Of a DNA stretch of 64,000 nt, positions 18,542 to 26,827 are shown piece by piece. Position numbers and translations under genes: made by a program. How positions within the stretch are numbered: the stretch's first letter is position 1; each line of letters opens with the position of its first letter. The notes below the pieces were generated by a model. The model saw nothing but the letters and a program-made list of their open reading frames with translations. It ran no database searches and had not been told where the DNA came from. Origin of the DNA: Bradyrhizobium australiense (GTDB lineage Bacteria > Pseudomonadota > Alphaproteobacteria > Rhizobiales > Xanthobacteraceae); contig NZ_JAAVLX010000007.1 of NCBI RefSeq assembly GCF_013114825.1, positions 248,001 through 312,000 on the forward strand. The letters run 5' to 3'.

Positions 18542-18552
18542 GGGAGACCGCC

Positions 18553-19248
18553 ATGGCAGTCGATGCAACCATGCCGACGACCATTGTCTCGGCGCCGGGG
18601 ACCGGCACCAGCACGAGCAACAAGACCTCTTCGACCGCGACGACGGGAATCGCGGATAATTTCCAGACCTTCCTGACGCTGCTGACCACGCAGCTGCAGA
18701 ACCAGAACCCGCTCGATCCGCTCGACACCAACCAGTTCACCCAGCAGCTCGTGCAGTTTGCCGGCGTCGAGCAGCAGCTCAAATCGAACGATCAGTTGAA
18801 GTCGCTGATTGACATCGAAAAGAGCGCGCAGGCGACGCAAGCGCTGGTCTATGTCGGCAACACGGTTGCTGTCGACGGCAGCAAGGCGCAGTTCGACAAA
18901 TCGGCGACCTGGAATTTTCAGGCCGAGAAAGACACCAGCGCGACGATCACGATCACGAATTCGACGGGCCAGACCGCCTTTACCGGGTCGTATCCGCTCC
19001 AACAGGGCAATTCCAGTTTCGTCTGGGATGGCAAGGGTAATGACGGCGTGCAGTGGCCGGCCGGCGCCTACACCTTGACCGCCACCGGCAAGGACAGTTC
19101 GGGCAACAACGTAGCGATTTCCACCGAAGTGCAAGGCATCGTGGATTCGGTCGATCTGACCTCCTCCCCGCCGCTGCTTTCGATTGGCGGCCAAAGCTAC
19201 ACCACCGACAAGATCAAGCGGGTGATCCGTCCAAGCACCTCTAGCTAG
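18553..19248 (+). CDS. flgD: Flagellar hook assembly (capping) protein FlgD
   Basis: Scaffold cap that guides hook subunit (FlgE) assembly at the growing tip, exported by the flagellar type III system. The 231-residue product carries the N-terminal FlgD signature (FQTFLTLLTTQLQNQNPLDPLDTNQFTQQL-type region at about 38-68), the central FlgD-Ig-like domain (FVWDGKGNDGVQWPAGAYTL) and a C-terminal strand region (SYTTDKIKRV). The start is supported by AGGGAGA just upstream. It is the second gene of the sigma-54-driven fliK-flgD unit. Confidence 0.93.
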   Translation: MAVDATMPTTIVSAPGTGTSTSNKTSSTATTGIADNFQTFLTLLTTQLQNQNPLDPLDTNQFTQQLVQFAGVEQQLKSNDQLKSLIDIEKSAQATQALVYVGNTVAVDGSKAQFDKSATWNFQAEKDTSATITITNSTGQTAFTGSYPLQQGNSSFVWDGKGNDGVQWPAGAYTLTATGKDSSGNNVAISTEVQGIVDSVDLTSSPPLLSIGGQSYTTDKIKRVIRPSTSS

Positions 19249-19379
19249 CGCCCCCTACTCGTCGTTTGATCCGCCACTTTCGGCCCAGCAAACCCTGATT
19301 GCGCGCAAAAGCGCCCCAGGGAACCGGGCCGAAGCCATTTTCGGTCATTTTCAAGGAGATTCGTATTGAAGCCGTAGGC

Positions 19380-19394
19380 TTAGGCAAATTTTAA
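19380..19394 (+). promoter_or_regulatory. CtrA-like box upstream of sciP
   Basis: TTAG-N7-TTAA, one base from the CtrA consensus TTAA-N7-TTAA, 58 bases before the sciP start. In Caulobacter, sciP is a CtrA target and SciP in turn blocks CtrA-dependent promoters, so a CtrA site here fits. Assignment is by motif only. Confidence 0.5.
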
Positions 19395-19451
19395 GCCGAG
19401 AGGCGTAGGTTACCATGGTGAGTTCAGTGGTTGAGAGTTTGTGAGTACGCC

Positions 19452-19727
19452 ATGACAGAACCCCATCGCCCGAGGGTAAAATACGTCATCGGGCCTGACG
19501 GCAGCCCGTTGACAATTGCTGACCTGCCCGCGCCCGGCACCAAACGGTGGGTGATCCGCCGCAAGGCCGAAGTTGTCGCCGCGGTCCGTGGTGGCCTGCT
19601 CTCCCTCGAGGAAGCCTGCAGCCGTTATACGCTGACGGTCGACGAATTCCTGTCCTGGCAGTTTTCCATCGATCAGCATGGCCTGGCCGGCTTGCGGACC
19701 ACCCGCATCCAGCAATATCGGCAGTAA
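19452..19727 (+). CDS. sciP: CtrA inhibitor SciP (DUF1153)
   Basis: Small DNA-binding and CtrA-interacting protein that in Caulobacter represses CtrA-activated cell-cycle and flagellar promoters. The 91-residue product shows the strongly conserved block KYVIGPDGSPLTIADLP, then KRWVIRRKAEVVAAVRGG and a helix-turn-helix (SLEEACSRYTLTVDEFLSW). The ATG at 19452 matches the family N-terminus; an in-frame TTG seven codons earlier is unlikely. It is monocistronic, between flgD and fliF, with its own terminator. Confidence 0.9.
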   Translation: MTEPHRPRVKYVIGPDGSPLTIADLPAPGTKRWVIRRKAEVVAAVRGGLLSLEEACSRYTLTVDEFLSWQFSIDQHGLAGLRTTRIQQYRQ

Positions 19728-19756
19728 GCTCTCCCGAACCCCGAAGATTTGATGAA

Positions 19757-19788
19757 AACCGGCTTCGTTTTGCGAAGCCGGTTTTTTT
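19757..19788 (+). terminator. Rho-independent terminator of sciP
   Basis: A perfect 11-bp stem AACCGGCTTCG / CGAAGCCGGTT with a 5-base loop TTTTG, followed by five further T residues. It separates sciP from the fliF operon. Confidence 0.92.
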
Positions 19789-19812
19789 CATGCCGGAACT
19801 ATTCGCGGCGGC

Positions 19813-19827
19813 TTTAACTGACGTTAA
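19813..19827 (+). promoter_or_regulatory. CtrA-like box upstream of fliF
   Basis: TTTA-N7-TTAA followed by CCAT (the second half is GTTAACCAT). A TTAA-N6-TTAA reading is also possible. It lies 70-85 bases before the fliF start, downstream of the sciP terminator. fliF is a classic CtrA-controlled class II gene in Caulobacter. Motif-based and degenerate. Confidence 0.42.
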
Positions 19828-19898
19828 CCATATGGAAACCATCCCCTAGGCAATAATTGCCCAGTCGGTCCCTTGGGCCGAATCCCTGGGGGCGGTTG

Positions 19899-21524
19899 GT
19901 GCAAAGTCTCGTTGCTTTCCTGAAAGGCCTGGGCGCAGCGCGGCTGATGGCCATGGTTGCGGTGACGACCGCGCTGATCGGCTTCTTCGCCTTTGTCATC
20001 ATGCGCGTCACCACGCCGCAGATGACCACCCTGTTCACCGACCTCTCCGCTGAAGACTCCTCCGGCATCATCAAGGATCTGGAACGTCAGGCGATTCCCT
20101 TCGAGCTGCGCAATGAAGGCGCGGTCATCATGGTGCCGAAGGACAAGGTAACGCGGCTACGGATGAAGCTGGCCGAAAGCAACCTGCCCAAGGGCGGCGG
20201 CGTCGGCTACGAGATTTTCGACAAGTCCGATGCCCTCGGTACCACCAGCTTCGTCCAGAACATCAACCATCTGCGCGCGCTGGAAGGCGAACTTGCACGC
20301 ACTATCCGCGCCATCGACCGCATCCAGGCCGCCCGCGTCCATCTGGTGCTCCCCGAACGGCCGTTGTTCGCGCGCGAGGCGCCCGAGCCATCGGCCTCGA
20401 TCGTGGTGCGGGTGCGTGGCAGCCTCGAACCCCAACAGATCCGCGCGATCCGCCACGTCATCGCTTCCGCCGTCAACGGACTGAAGCCGCAGCGGGTATC
20501 GATCGTCGACGAAGCCGGCCGGTTGCTGGCCGATGGCGCCGGCAAGGACCCCGAGATCGCCGTCGGCGACGAGCGCCGCACCGCCTTCGAGAAGCGCATG
20601 CGCAACGAGGTCGAGGCGATCGTCTCCTCCGTGGTCGGCCAGGGCCGCGCCCGCGTCCAGCTCACCGCCGACTTCGACTACAACAAGGTCACCCAGACCT
20701 CCGACAAGTTCGATCCCGAGGGCCGCGTGCTGCGCTCCAGCCAGACCCGCGAGGAATCTTCCCTGACCGCCGAGAACAACGGCCAGGTGACGGTCAACAA
20801 CGAATTGCCCGGCAATCAGACCAACACCACCACGCCGGCAGCCCGCGACCAGAGCAAGAAGAGCGAAGAGACCAACAATTACGAGATTTCCCGCACCACC
20901 AAGACCGAGGTCACCGAGGCCGGACGGGTCAACCGGATCTCGGTCGCGGTGCTGGTCGACGGCGCCTATACCAAGAACGAAAAAGGCGAGATGGTCTATC
21001 AGGACCGCAGCAAGGAGCAGCTCGACCGCATCGCCACGCTGGTGCGCTCGGCGATCGGCTTCGACCAGAAGCGGGGCGATCAGGTCGAGGTCGTCAATCT
21101 CCGCTTTGCCGAAGCGCCCTCCGTGCCACCGGTAGTCGAGCCGACCGGCCTGCTCGGCTTGCTGCAGTTCACCAAGGACGACGTCATGTACGTCATCGAG
21201 CTCGGTGTCATGATGCTGCTCGGCCTCGTGGTGCTGTTCCTGGTGATCCGTCCGCTGGTCAAGCGCATCCTGGCTGCCGAAGTCATCCCCGCTTTGGCGG
21301 AACCGGCGCCCGCCTTGATCGAGGGCAGCGGGCCAAACGGAGAACTGGGTCCCGGCCAGGCGTTGATCGCCGGGACCAGCGGCACTGCCCAGTTGATCGA
21401 CGTCGCCCAGGTCCAGGGCCAGGTCCACGCGCAGGCCGTGCACCGCGTCGGCGAACTGGCCGAACGCAATCCGAACGAAACCGCTTCCATTGTTCGCCAA
21501 TGGCTCAGCGAACCCGCCGAGTGA
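19899..21524 (+). CDS. fliF: Flagellar MS-ring protein FliF
   Basis: Forms the MS ring of the basal body in the inner membrane. The 541-residue product has an N-terminal helix (about 15-38, ending MRVTTPQMTTLF) and the secretin-like ring-building motifs (EIFDKSDALGTTSFVQNINH; RALEGELARTIRAIDRIQAARVHLVLPE). A second helix at about 430-455 (VMYVIELGVMMLLGLVVLFLVI) precedes the C-terminal FliG-binding tail (RNPNETASIVRQWLSEPAE end). GTG at 19899, 6 bases after a GGGGGCGG ribosome binding site, is preferred; an in-frame TTG at 19857 would add 14 residues. First gene of fliF-fliG-fliH-fliN-flbD. Confidence 0.93.
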   Translation: MQSLVAFLKGLGAARLMAMVAVTTALIGFFAFVIMRVTTPQMTTLFTDLSAEDSSGIIKDLERQAIPFELRNEGAVIMVPKDKVTRLRMKLAESNLPKGGGVGYEIFDKSDALGTTSFVQNINHLRALEGELARTIRAIDRIQAARVHLVLPERPLFAREAPEPSASIVVRVRGSLEPQQIRAIRHVIASAVNGLKPQRVSIVDEAGRLLADGAGKDPEIAVGDERRTAFEKRMRNEVEAIVSSVVGQGRARVQLTADFDYNKVTQTSDKFDPEGRVLRSSQTREESSLTAENNGQVTVNNELPGNQTNTTTPAARDQSKKSEETNNYEISRTTKTEVTEAGRVNRISVAVLVDGAYTKNEKGEMVYQDRSKEQLDRIATLVRSAIGFDQKRGDQVEVVNLRFAEAPSVPPVVEPTGLLGLLQFTKDDVMYVIELGVMMLLGLVVLFLVIRPLVKRILAAEVIPALAEPAPALIEGSGPNGELGPGQALIAGTSGTAQLIDVAQVQGQVHAQAVHRVGELAERNPNETASIVRQWLSEPAE

Positions 21525-21530
21525 CCAGAG

Positions 21531-22613
21531 ATGGCCGTACCGCAAACCACGAACGCTAACGACATCACGACCGTCATTTCGGCGTTGGCGAGCCGTCAGA
21601 GCGCCCGGCCCAAGGGCAAGCCGCTGAGCGGCCCGAAGCGCGCCGCCATCCTGATGCTGGCGCTGGGCGAGCAATATGGCGGCAAGGTATGGTCGCTGCT
21701 CGCCGACGACGAGGTGCGCGAGCTGTCGATCCACATGTCGACGCTCGGCACCGTCGAGGCCGACGTCGTGGAAGACCTGCTGCTCGAATTCGTCTCGCGG
21801 ATGTCGGCCTCCGGCGCGCTGATGGGCACCTTCGACGCCACCGAACGGCTGTTGCAGCAATACCTGCCATCGGAGCGCGTCAGCGGCATCATGGACGAAA
21901 TTCGCGGCCCCGCCGGCCGCAACATGTGGGAGAAGCTCTCCAACGTGCAGGAAGAGGTGCTCGCCAACTATCTCAAGAACGAATACCCGCAGACCATCGC
22001 GGTGGTGCTGTCGAAGCTGAAGCCGGAGCATGCCGCGCGCGTGCTGGCGATTCTGCCCGAGGACCTTGCGCTCGATGTGGTCGGCCGCATGCTGAAGATG
22101 GAAGCGGTGCAGAAGGAAGTCATCGAGCGCGTCGAGCAGACGCTGCGCACCGAATTCATGTCCAACCTCTCTCAGACTCGTCGCCGCGACGCCCATGAGG
22201 TGATGGCCGAAATCTTCAACAATTTCGACCGCCAGACCGAGACCCGTTTCATCACCTCGCTGGAAGAGGAAAACCGCGAATCCGCCGAGCGCATCAAGGC
22301 GCTGATGTTCACCTTCGACGACCTGATCAAGCTCGATTCCGCCTCGGCGCAGACGCTGATGCGCAACGTCGACAAGGACAAGCTCGGCATTGCGCTGAAG
22401 AGCGCCAACGAGGAGGTGCGCGCCTTCTTCCTCGGCAACATGTCCTCGCGCGCCGGCAAGATGCTGCTGGACGACATGGCCGCGATGGGACCGGTGCGGC
22501 TGCGCGATGTCGACGAGGCGCAGGCGCTGCTCGTAAATCTTGCCAAGGACATGGCCGCCAGGGGCGAAATCACCCTGACCAAGAACCGCGCCGACGACGA
22601 ATTGGTGTACTGA
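21531..22613 (+). CDS. fliG: Flagellar motor switch protein FliG
   Basis: Rotor protein of the C-ring that binds FliF and contacts the MotA stator. The 360-residue product has the N-terminal FliF-binding domain (KRAAILMLALGEQYGGKVW), the armadillo middle domain with the EHAARVLAILPE region (EHPQ-like motif here EYPQTIAVVLSKLKPEHAA) and the C-terminal torque helix (MFTFDDLIKLDSASAQTLMRNVDKDKL), which keeps the alternating charged residues. Six bases separate it from fliF and it overlaps fliH. Confidence 0.95.
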   Translation: MAVPQTTNANDITTVISALASRQSARPKGKPLSGPKRAAILMLALGEQYGGKVWSLLADDEVRELSIHMSTLGTVEADVVEDLLLEFVSRMSASGALMGTFDATERLLQQYLPSERVSGIMDEIRGPAGRNMWEKLSNVQEEVLANYLKNEYPQTIAVVLSKLKPEHAARVLAILPEDLALDVVGRMLKMEAVQKEVIERVEQTLRTEFMSNLSQTRRRDAHEVMAEIFNNFDRQTETRFITSLEEENRESAERIKALMFTFDDLIKLDSASAQTLMRNVDKDKLGIALKSANEEVRAFFLGNMSSRAGKMLLDDMAAMGPVRLRDVDEAQALLVNLAKDMAARGEITLTKNRADDELVY

Positions 22614-23239
22614 TGGCCGCGCCCGCAAAATTCCTGTTCGACACCGATTTCGCAGCGCCCGACAGGACGCGCGAGCGTGCCGCCACGGCCGCCGAGATCG
22701 CCCAGAAGGTCGCGGAAGCCGAGGCACGTGCCTACCGCGCCGGCTACGAGGCGGCGCAGCACGAGGCCAAAGTCGAGAGCGGCCGCCGCTCGGCGCTGGC
22801 GCTGGAAGAGATCGGCATCGCCATCAGGGGCATCGCCACGCGTTTCTCCGTCATCGAGGCCAGGATGGAAACCGAGGCCGTCGATGTCGCGGTCGCAGTG
22901 GCGCGCAAGCTGTGCAGCGAACTGATCGCCCGCGAACCGCTCGGCGAGATCGTGGCGCTGGTCAGCGACTGCTTCGCGCATCTAGTCGCCACGCCGCATC
23001 TCGTCGTCCGCATCAACGACCAGCTCTATGAAGCCGCCCGTGAGAAGATCGAACGCCAGGCGGCCCAAAGCGGCTTCGAGGGCCGGCTGGTGATCCTGGC
23101 GGAGCCCGGCATCGCCACCGGCGACTGCCGGATCGAATGGGCTGACGGCGGCGTGGTGCTGGAGCGCGCGGCCATCGAAGCGAAGATCAGCGAACTCGTC
23201 GGACGCTATCTGGCGTCCCGCGATCAGGCCGCAACGTGA
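22613..23239 (+). CDS. fliH: Flagellar assembly protein FliH
   Basis: Regulator of the export ATPase FliI. The 208-residue product has an N-terminal Ala/Arg-rich helix (about 20-65) with small-residue repeats and a conserved C-terminal domain (VDVAVAVARKLCSELIAREP, then RLVILAEPGIATGDCRIEWADGG), the latter a robust family signature. The ATG overlaps the fliG stop codon (TGATG). fliI is not in this cluster. Confidence 0.87.
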   Translation: MAAPAKFLFDTDFAAPDRTRERAATAAEIAQKVAEAEARAYRAGYEAAQHEAKVESGRRSALALEEIGIAIRGIATRFSVIEARMETEAVDVAVAVARKLCSELIAREPLGEIVALVSDCFAHLVATPHLVVRINDQLYEAAREKIERQAAQSGFEGRLVILAEPGIATGDCRIEWADGGVVLERAAIEAKISELVGRYLASRDQAAT

Positions 23240-23258
23240 AGGCCATGAGGACTGAACC

Positions 23259-23609
23259 ATGAGTGACATCGACGCACAGGTACCGCTACCCGATCTCAAC
23301 GCCGCGGACGCGCCGCCGGTCGATGATCTCGCCTATAACGAGGACGAACAGGCCTCGCGCATCGCAGCCGACCTTGAGGCCGTCTTCGACGTGCCGGTGC
23401 AGGTCTCGGCCGTGCTCGGCCGCTCCAAGATGGACGTCGGTGAGCTGTTGAAGCTCGGACCCGGCACCGTGCTCGAACTCGACCGCCGCGTCGGCGAAGC
23501 CATCGACATCTACGTCAATAACCGCCTGGTGGCGCGTGGCGAGGTCGTGCTGGTGGAAGACAAGCTCGGCGTGACCATGACGGAAATCATCAAAGCAGAG
23601 CGAAGCTAA
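23259..23609 (+). CDS. fliN: Flagellar motor switch protein FliN
   Basis: C-ring protein that with FliM and FliG sets the direction of rotation and helps dock export substrates. The 116-residue product has a 35-residue acidic extension and then a complete SpoA domain (VFDVPVQVSAVLGRSKMDVGELLKLGPGTVLELDRRVGEAIDIYVNNRLVARGEVV-type order, about 42-100). Nineteen bases after fliH. fliM lies elsewhere. Confidence 0.93.
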   Translation: MSDIDAQVPLPDLNAADAPPVDDLAYNEDEQASRIAADLEAVFDVPVQVSAVLGRSKMDVGELLKLGPGTVLELDRRVGEAIDIYVNNRLVARGEVVLVEDKLGVTMTEIIKAERS

Positions 23610-23666
23610 TATTTTTTGGCGATACGCGCGCCTTAAGCGACGCGAACAGACGGACAGGAGATAGAC

Positions 23667-25046
23667 ATGCGGCTTCTCATCGTTGGCACACTGAAGGGCC
23701 AGCTCACGACCGCCACCAAGATCGCGATGGAGAACGGGGCTTCGGTGACCCATGCCGAAGCGACCGAACAGGCGATGGCCGTCCTGCGCGGCGGCAAGGG
23801 TGCCGACCTGCTGCTGGTCGACGTCGGTCTCGACATCCGAGACCTGGTGATGCGGCTGGAGGCCGAACACATCCACGTGCCGATCGTGGCCTGCGGCATC
23901 TCCAACGATGCCCGCGCCGCGGTCGCCGCGATCCACGCCGGCGCCAAGGAATACATCCCGCTGCCGCCCGATCCCGAACTGATCGCCGCCGTGCTCGCCG
24001 CGGTCGCAAACGATTCACGTGATCTGGTCTATCGCGATGAGGCCATGGGCAAGGTCATCAAGCTCGCGCAGCAGGTCGCGGGCTCCGACGCCTCGGTGAT
24101 GATCACCGGCGAATCCGGCACCGGCAAGGAAGTGCTGGCGCGCTACGTCCACACCCGCTCCAACCGCGCCAAGCGGCCGTTCATCAGCATCAACTGCGCG
24201 GCGATCCCCGAGCACCTGTTGGAATCCGAACTGTTCGGCCACGAGAAGGGTGCCTTCACCGGCGCCGTCGCCCGCCGCATCGGCAAGTTCGAGGAAGCCA
24301 CTGGCGGCACGTTGCTGCTCGACGAAATCTCCGAGATGGACGTTCGCCTGCAATCCAAGCTGCTGCGCGCCATCCAGGAGCGCGTGATCGACCGCGTCGG
24401 CGGCACCAAGCCGGTGCCGGTCGACATCCGCATTATCGCGACCTCGAACCGCAATCTCGCAGACGCAGTGCGCGAAGGCACCTTCCGCGAGGATCTGCTG
24501 TTCCGCCTCAATGTCGTCAACCTGAAGATTCCGCCGCTGCGCGATCGTCCGGCCGACATTCTCGAACTGGCGCAGCATTTTGCCAAGAAGTACGCCGATG
24601 CTAACGGCGTGCCGCTGCGGCCGATTTCCGCCGACGCGCGGCGGGTGCTGACCTCGAACCGCTGGCAGGGCAACGTCCGCGAACTGGAAAACACCATCCA
24701 TCGCTCGGTGCTGATGGCGCAGGGCGACGAGATCGGCGCTGAGGCGATCCTCACCCCCGACGGCGACCGCCTCGACCTCGCCAAAACCGCGCCCGCCGTG
24801 GCGCACGCCACCTTTGCCGCGGAGCAGGTCACCCGCGCTCTGGTCGGCCGCACCGTCGCCGACGTGGAGCGCGACCTGATCCTGGAGACGCTGAAGCACT
24901 GCCTAGGCAACCGGACGCACGCCGCCAACATCCTCGGCATCTCGATCCGCACGCTGCGCAACAAGCTGAACGAATATGCCGACGGCGGGATACCGATTAC
25001 GCCGGCGGGCTCCGGCGAGCATCAGCGGTTTATCGCCGCGGGGTAG
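23667..25046 (+). CDS. flbD: Sigma-54-dependent flagellar regulator FlbD
   Basis: Enhancer-binding activator of late flagellar operons in alphaproteobacteria. The 459-residue product has a receiver-like N-terminus (1-115), a full AAA+ domain (Walker A GESGTGKE at 148-155; sigma-54 contact loop GAFTGA at 195-200; LLLDEISEMD Walker B) and a Fis-type helix-turn-helix (LKHCLGNRTHAANILGISIRTLRNKL). The receiver starts LLIVGTLKG and lacks the usual acidic pair, though an Asp remains at 52, as in Caulobacter FlbD, which is controlled by FliX rather than ordinary phosphotransfer. Last gene of the fliF operon; the RpoN promoter before fliK is a likely target. Confidence 0.93.
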   Translation: MRLLIVGTLKGQLTTATKIAMENGASVTHAEATEQAMAVLRGGKGADLLLVDVGLDIRDLVMRLEAEHIHVPIVACGISNDARAAVAAIHAGAKEYIPLPPDPELIAAVLAAVANDSRDLVYRDEAMGKVIKLAQQVAGSDASVMITGESGTGKEVLARYVHTRSNRAKRPFISINCAAIPEHLLESELFGHEKGAFTGAVARRIGKFEEATGGTLLLDEISEMDVRLQSKLLRAIQERVIDRVGGTKPVPVDIRIIATSNRNLADAVREGTFREDLLFRLNVVNLKIPPLRDRPADILELAQHFAKKYADANGVPLRPISADARRVLTSNRWQGNVRELENTIHRSVLMAQGDEIGAEAILTPDGDRLDLAKTAPAVAHATFAAEQVTRALVGRTVADVERDLILETLKHCLGNRTHAANILGISIRTLRNKLNEYADGGIPITPAGSGEHQRFIAAG

Positions 25047-25060
25047 CAGATCCCTCCGCC

Positions 25061-25143
25061 GTCATTGCGAGGAGCGAAGCGACGAAGCAATCCATCTTTC
25101 CATTCTGCCGAAAGATGGATTGCTTCGCTACGCCCGCAATGAC
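25061..25143. repeat. Palindromic interspersed repeat (GTCATTGCG type)
   Basis: An 83-base element with terminal GTCATTGCG / CGCAATGAC and an inner inverted repeat (GAAGCAATCCATCTTTC / GAAAGATGGATTGCTTC) that can fold into a long hairpin. This is the REP-like family scattered through Bradyrhizobium genomes. It sits at the 3' ends of flbD and of the converging small gene and may also act in transcription termination. Confidence 0.8.
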
Positions 25144-25307
25144 GTTGAGATGCCGGAATAACTCGGCGCGTCGGGCTTGCGGAAAATGTGGATGGGGTCG
25201 CCGGGCTGCAGGTCGCGCCCGGTGAAAACAGCATAGGCATACAGCGCGAGATAGGCGACCGCGAGGGCGCCTACGCCGTAAAATGCCCAAACTGCAATCC
25301 GCTTCAT
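25128..25307 (-). CDS. Small membrane protein, 3' end inside a repeat
   Basis: A 59-residue frame with ATG at 25307: an N-terminal membrane helix (IAVWAFYGVGALAVAYLALYAYAV region, about 4-27) and then a soluble tail (TGRDLQPGDPIHIFRKPDAP). Codon use is normal for the genome and the frame runs opposite to flbD. The last 5 codons and the stop come from the palindromic repeat at 25061-25143, so the original C-terminus may have been replaced when the repeat inserted. Function unknown; it stands next to the sulfonate operon on the same strand, downstream of the flavin reductase. Confidence 0.6.
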   Translation of the reverse strand: MKRIAVWAFYGVGALAVAYLALYAYAVFTGRDLQPGDPIHIFRKPDAPSYSGISTSLRA

Positions 25308-25383
25308 CGCGGATTTCTAGAATGTCGAATCACAAAAAGCCAGTCCGCATCGCCGGAAGAACGCGGAACCTCAACCACTTACC

Positions 25384-25967
25384 TCAAGCCTTTCGCGTGG
25401 CCCGCGACGCGGGCAGGCTGACTTCCGCAAGCCGGAGCGCGTCCTCGTCGCGGTCAATCGCGACGTACTGGCCCTGCCAATAGGCGAGCGCCGCGGTGCG
25501 CACCGAGACCGTCACATCCAGCACGCGGCCGATGACGATCGCATGCGAATGACGCTCGACGATGTCCTCGACTTCACAGTCAATAGCCGCCAAGGCGCCT
25601 GCGAGCAAGGGCACGCCGGAGGAGCCGATCGTCCATTGCGCGCCGGCAAAGCGATCAACGCCCTTCAGCCCGCCCTTGCCGGTAAATCGCTCGGCGATAT
25701 CGACCTGGTCCGACGTCAGGATGCTGACGCCGAAGAAGCCATAGCGCTTTACTAACGGCCACGATGAAGCGTCGCGGTTGATGCTGACGATCAACGTCGG
25801 CGGGTCGACCGAGAGTGACGACACCGAAGTCACCGTCATGCCCGAAAATTCCCGCCCAGCCCGGCGGTAATGACGCTGACACCACCCGTCAATCGACGCA
25901 TGGCATTGCGAAAATCGCCCGCGGAAACCTCGCGGTCGATCGAGACGCTGCGGACAATGGAGTTCAT
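25384..25967 (-). pseudogene. Flavin reductase (FMN reductase) of the sulfonate operon, frameshifted
   Basis: HpaC-type flavin reductase (Flavin_Reduct fold), expected to supply FMNH2 to the SsuD monooxygenase. The 5' part starts MNSIVRSVSIDREVSAGDF at 25967 and reads to about 25845, where it runs into a stop. The rest (MTVTSVSSLSVDPPTLIVSINRDAS onward) continues in another frame. A single missing T in the run at about 25845-25848 (AATTTTCGGG) would restore a continuous protein of about 194 residues with the family signature SGMTVTSVSSLSVDPPT. It is either a sequencing indel or recent inactivation. It follows ssuB by 7 bases as the last gene of the operon. Confidence 0.72.
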
Positions 25968-25974
25968 GGCCACC

Positions 25975-26820
25975 TCACAGGTCGGACGTATCTCCAGTAC
26001 CTTGCAGCAGATTCTTCAGGATCGAGCCTTCCAGCGCGGCGAGCTCCGCCGAACCGCGCCGCCTCGGGCGTGGGATATCGACGTCGATGTCATGGGCGAT
26101 GCCGCCATTCTCGATGACCAGGATCCGATCGGCCAGCGCCACGGCCTCCGACACGTTATGCGTCACCAGGATCGCGGTAAAACCCTGATCGTGCCAGACT
26201 CGTTCGAGCAACCGCTGCATCGATATCCGCGTCAGCGCATCGAGCGCGCCGAGCGGCTCGTCGAACGCCAGCACCCGCGGACGGCTCACCAGTGCTCGCG
26301 CCAGCGCTACGCGCTGTCGCTGTCCGCCGGACAGAACCGCCGGCCATTGCGCCCGCTTGTCGCCAAGACCGACCTCGACCAGCGCACTTTCTGCCCGCGC
26401 CTGTGCATCCACTGACGCCCGTTCGCGTCCCAGTCCGACTTCGACATTGGACAGCACCCGCGCCCAAGGCAACAACCGTGGCTCCTGAAACATCACGCGG
26501 ATGTCCTCGGCCCGCGCCTGCTCGCCGATATCGATGCTGCCCGCGGTTGCTGTCTCGAGACCCGCGATCAGCCGCAGCAGCGTGCTCTTGCCGCAACCAC
26601 TGCGGCCCACGACGGCAACGAACTGGCCGGCCGGAATGTGCAGGTCGATGCCGCGCAGCACCTCGTTGTCGCCGAACGATTTGCTCAAATTCCGGATGGT
26701 CAACGAAAGGCCGCGCGACACCGTTCTCGGGCCGCGCCGGCCAAACCGCGCCTGCTCGATGATCTCGGCGCGGCCCAAAGGCTCGCTATCCGACAGACGG
26801 AAACGAAGGGCTTCTTGCAT
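25975..26820 (-). CDS. ssuB: Aliphatic sulfonate ABC transporter ATP-binding protein
   Basis: Cytoplasmic ATPase that powers sulfonate import. The 281-residue product has a 38-residue N-terminal extension and then a complete ABC domain: Walker A GRSGCGKST (about 73-81), Q-loop FQEPRLLPW typical of nitrate/sulfonate/taurine importers, signature LSGGQRQR, Walker B VLAFDEPLGALD and switch THNVSEA. It is 7 bases downstream of ssuC and 7 bases upstream of the flavin reductase. Confidence 0.9.
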   Translation of the reverse strand: MQEALRFRLSDSEPLGRAEIIEQARFGRRGPRTVSRGLSLTIRNLSKSFGDNEVLRGIDLHIPAGQFVAVVGRSGCGKSTLLRLIAGLETATAGSIDIGEQARAEDIRVMFQEPRLLPWARVLSNVEVGLGRERASVDAQARAESALVEVGLGDKRAQWPAVLSGGQRQRVALARALVSRPRVLAFDEPLGALDALTRISMQRLLERVWHDQGFTAILVTHNVSEAVALADRILVIENGGIAHDIDVDIPRPRRRGSAELAALEGSILKNLLQGTGDTSDL

Positions 26821-26827
26821 AGTATCC

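Noticed and set aside
16937..18568. A 543-codon antisense frame over fliK
   Set aside because: Gly/Arg/Cys-rich artefact of the GC-rich low-complexity fliK sequence.
20157..22727. An 856-codon open frame antisense to fliF and fliG
   Set aside because: Product is low-complexity His/Arg/Ala-rich with no family features and mirrors the codon bias of the real flagellar genes.
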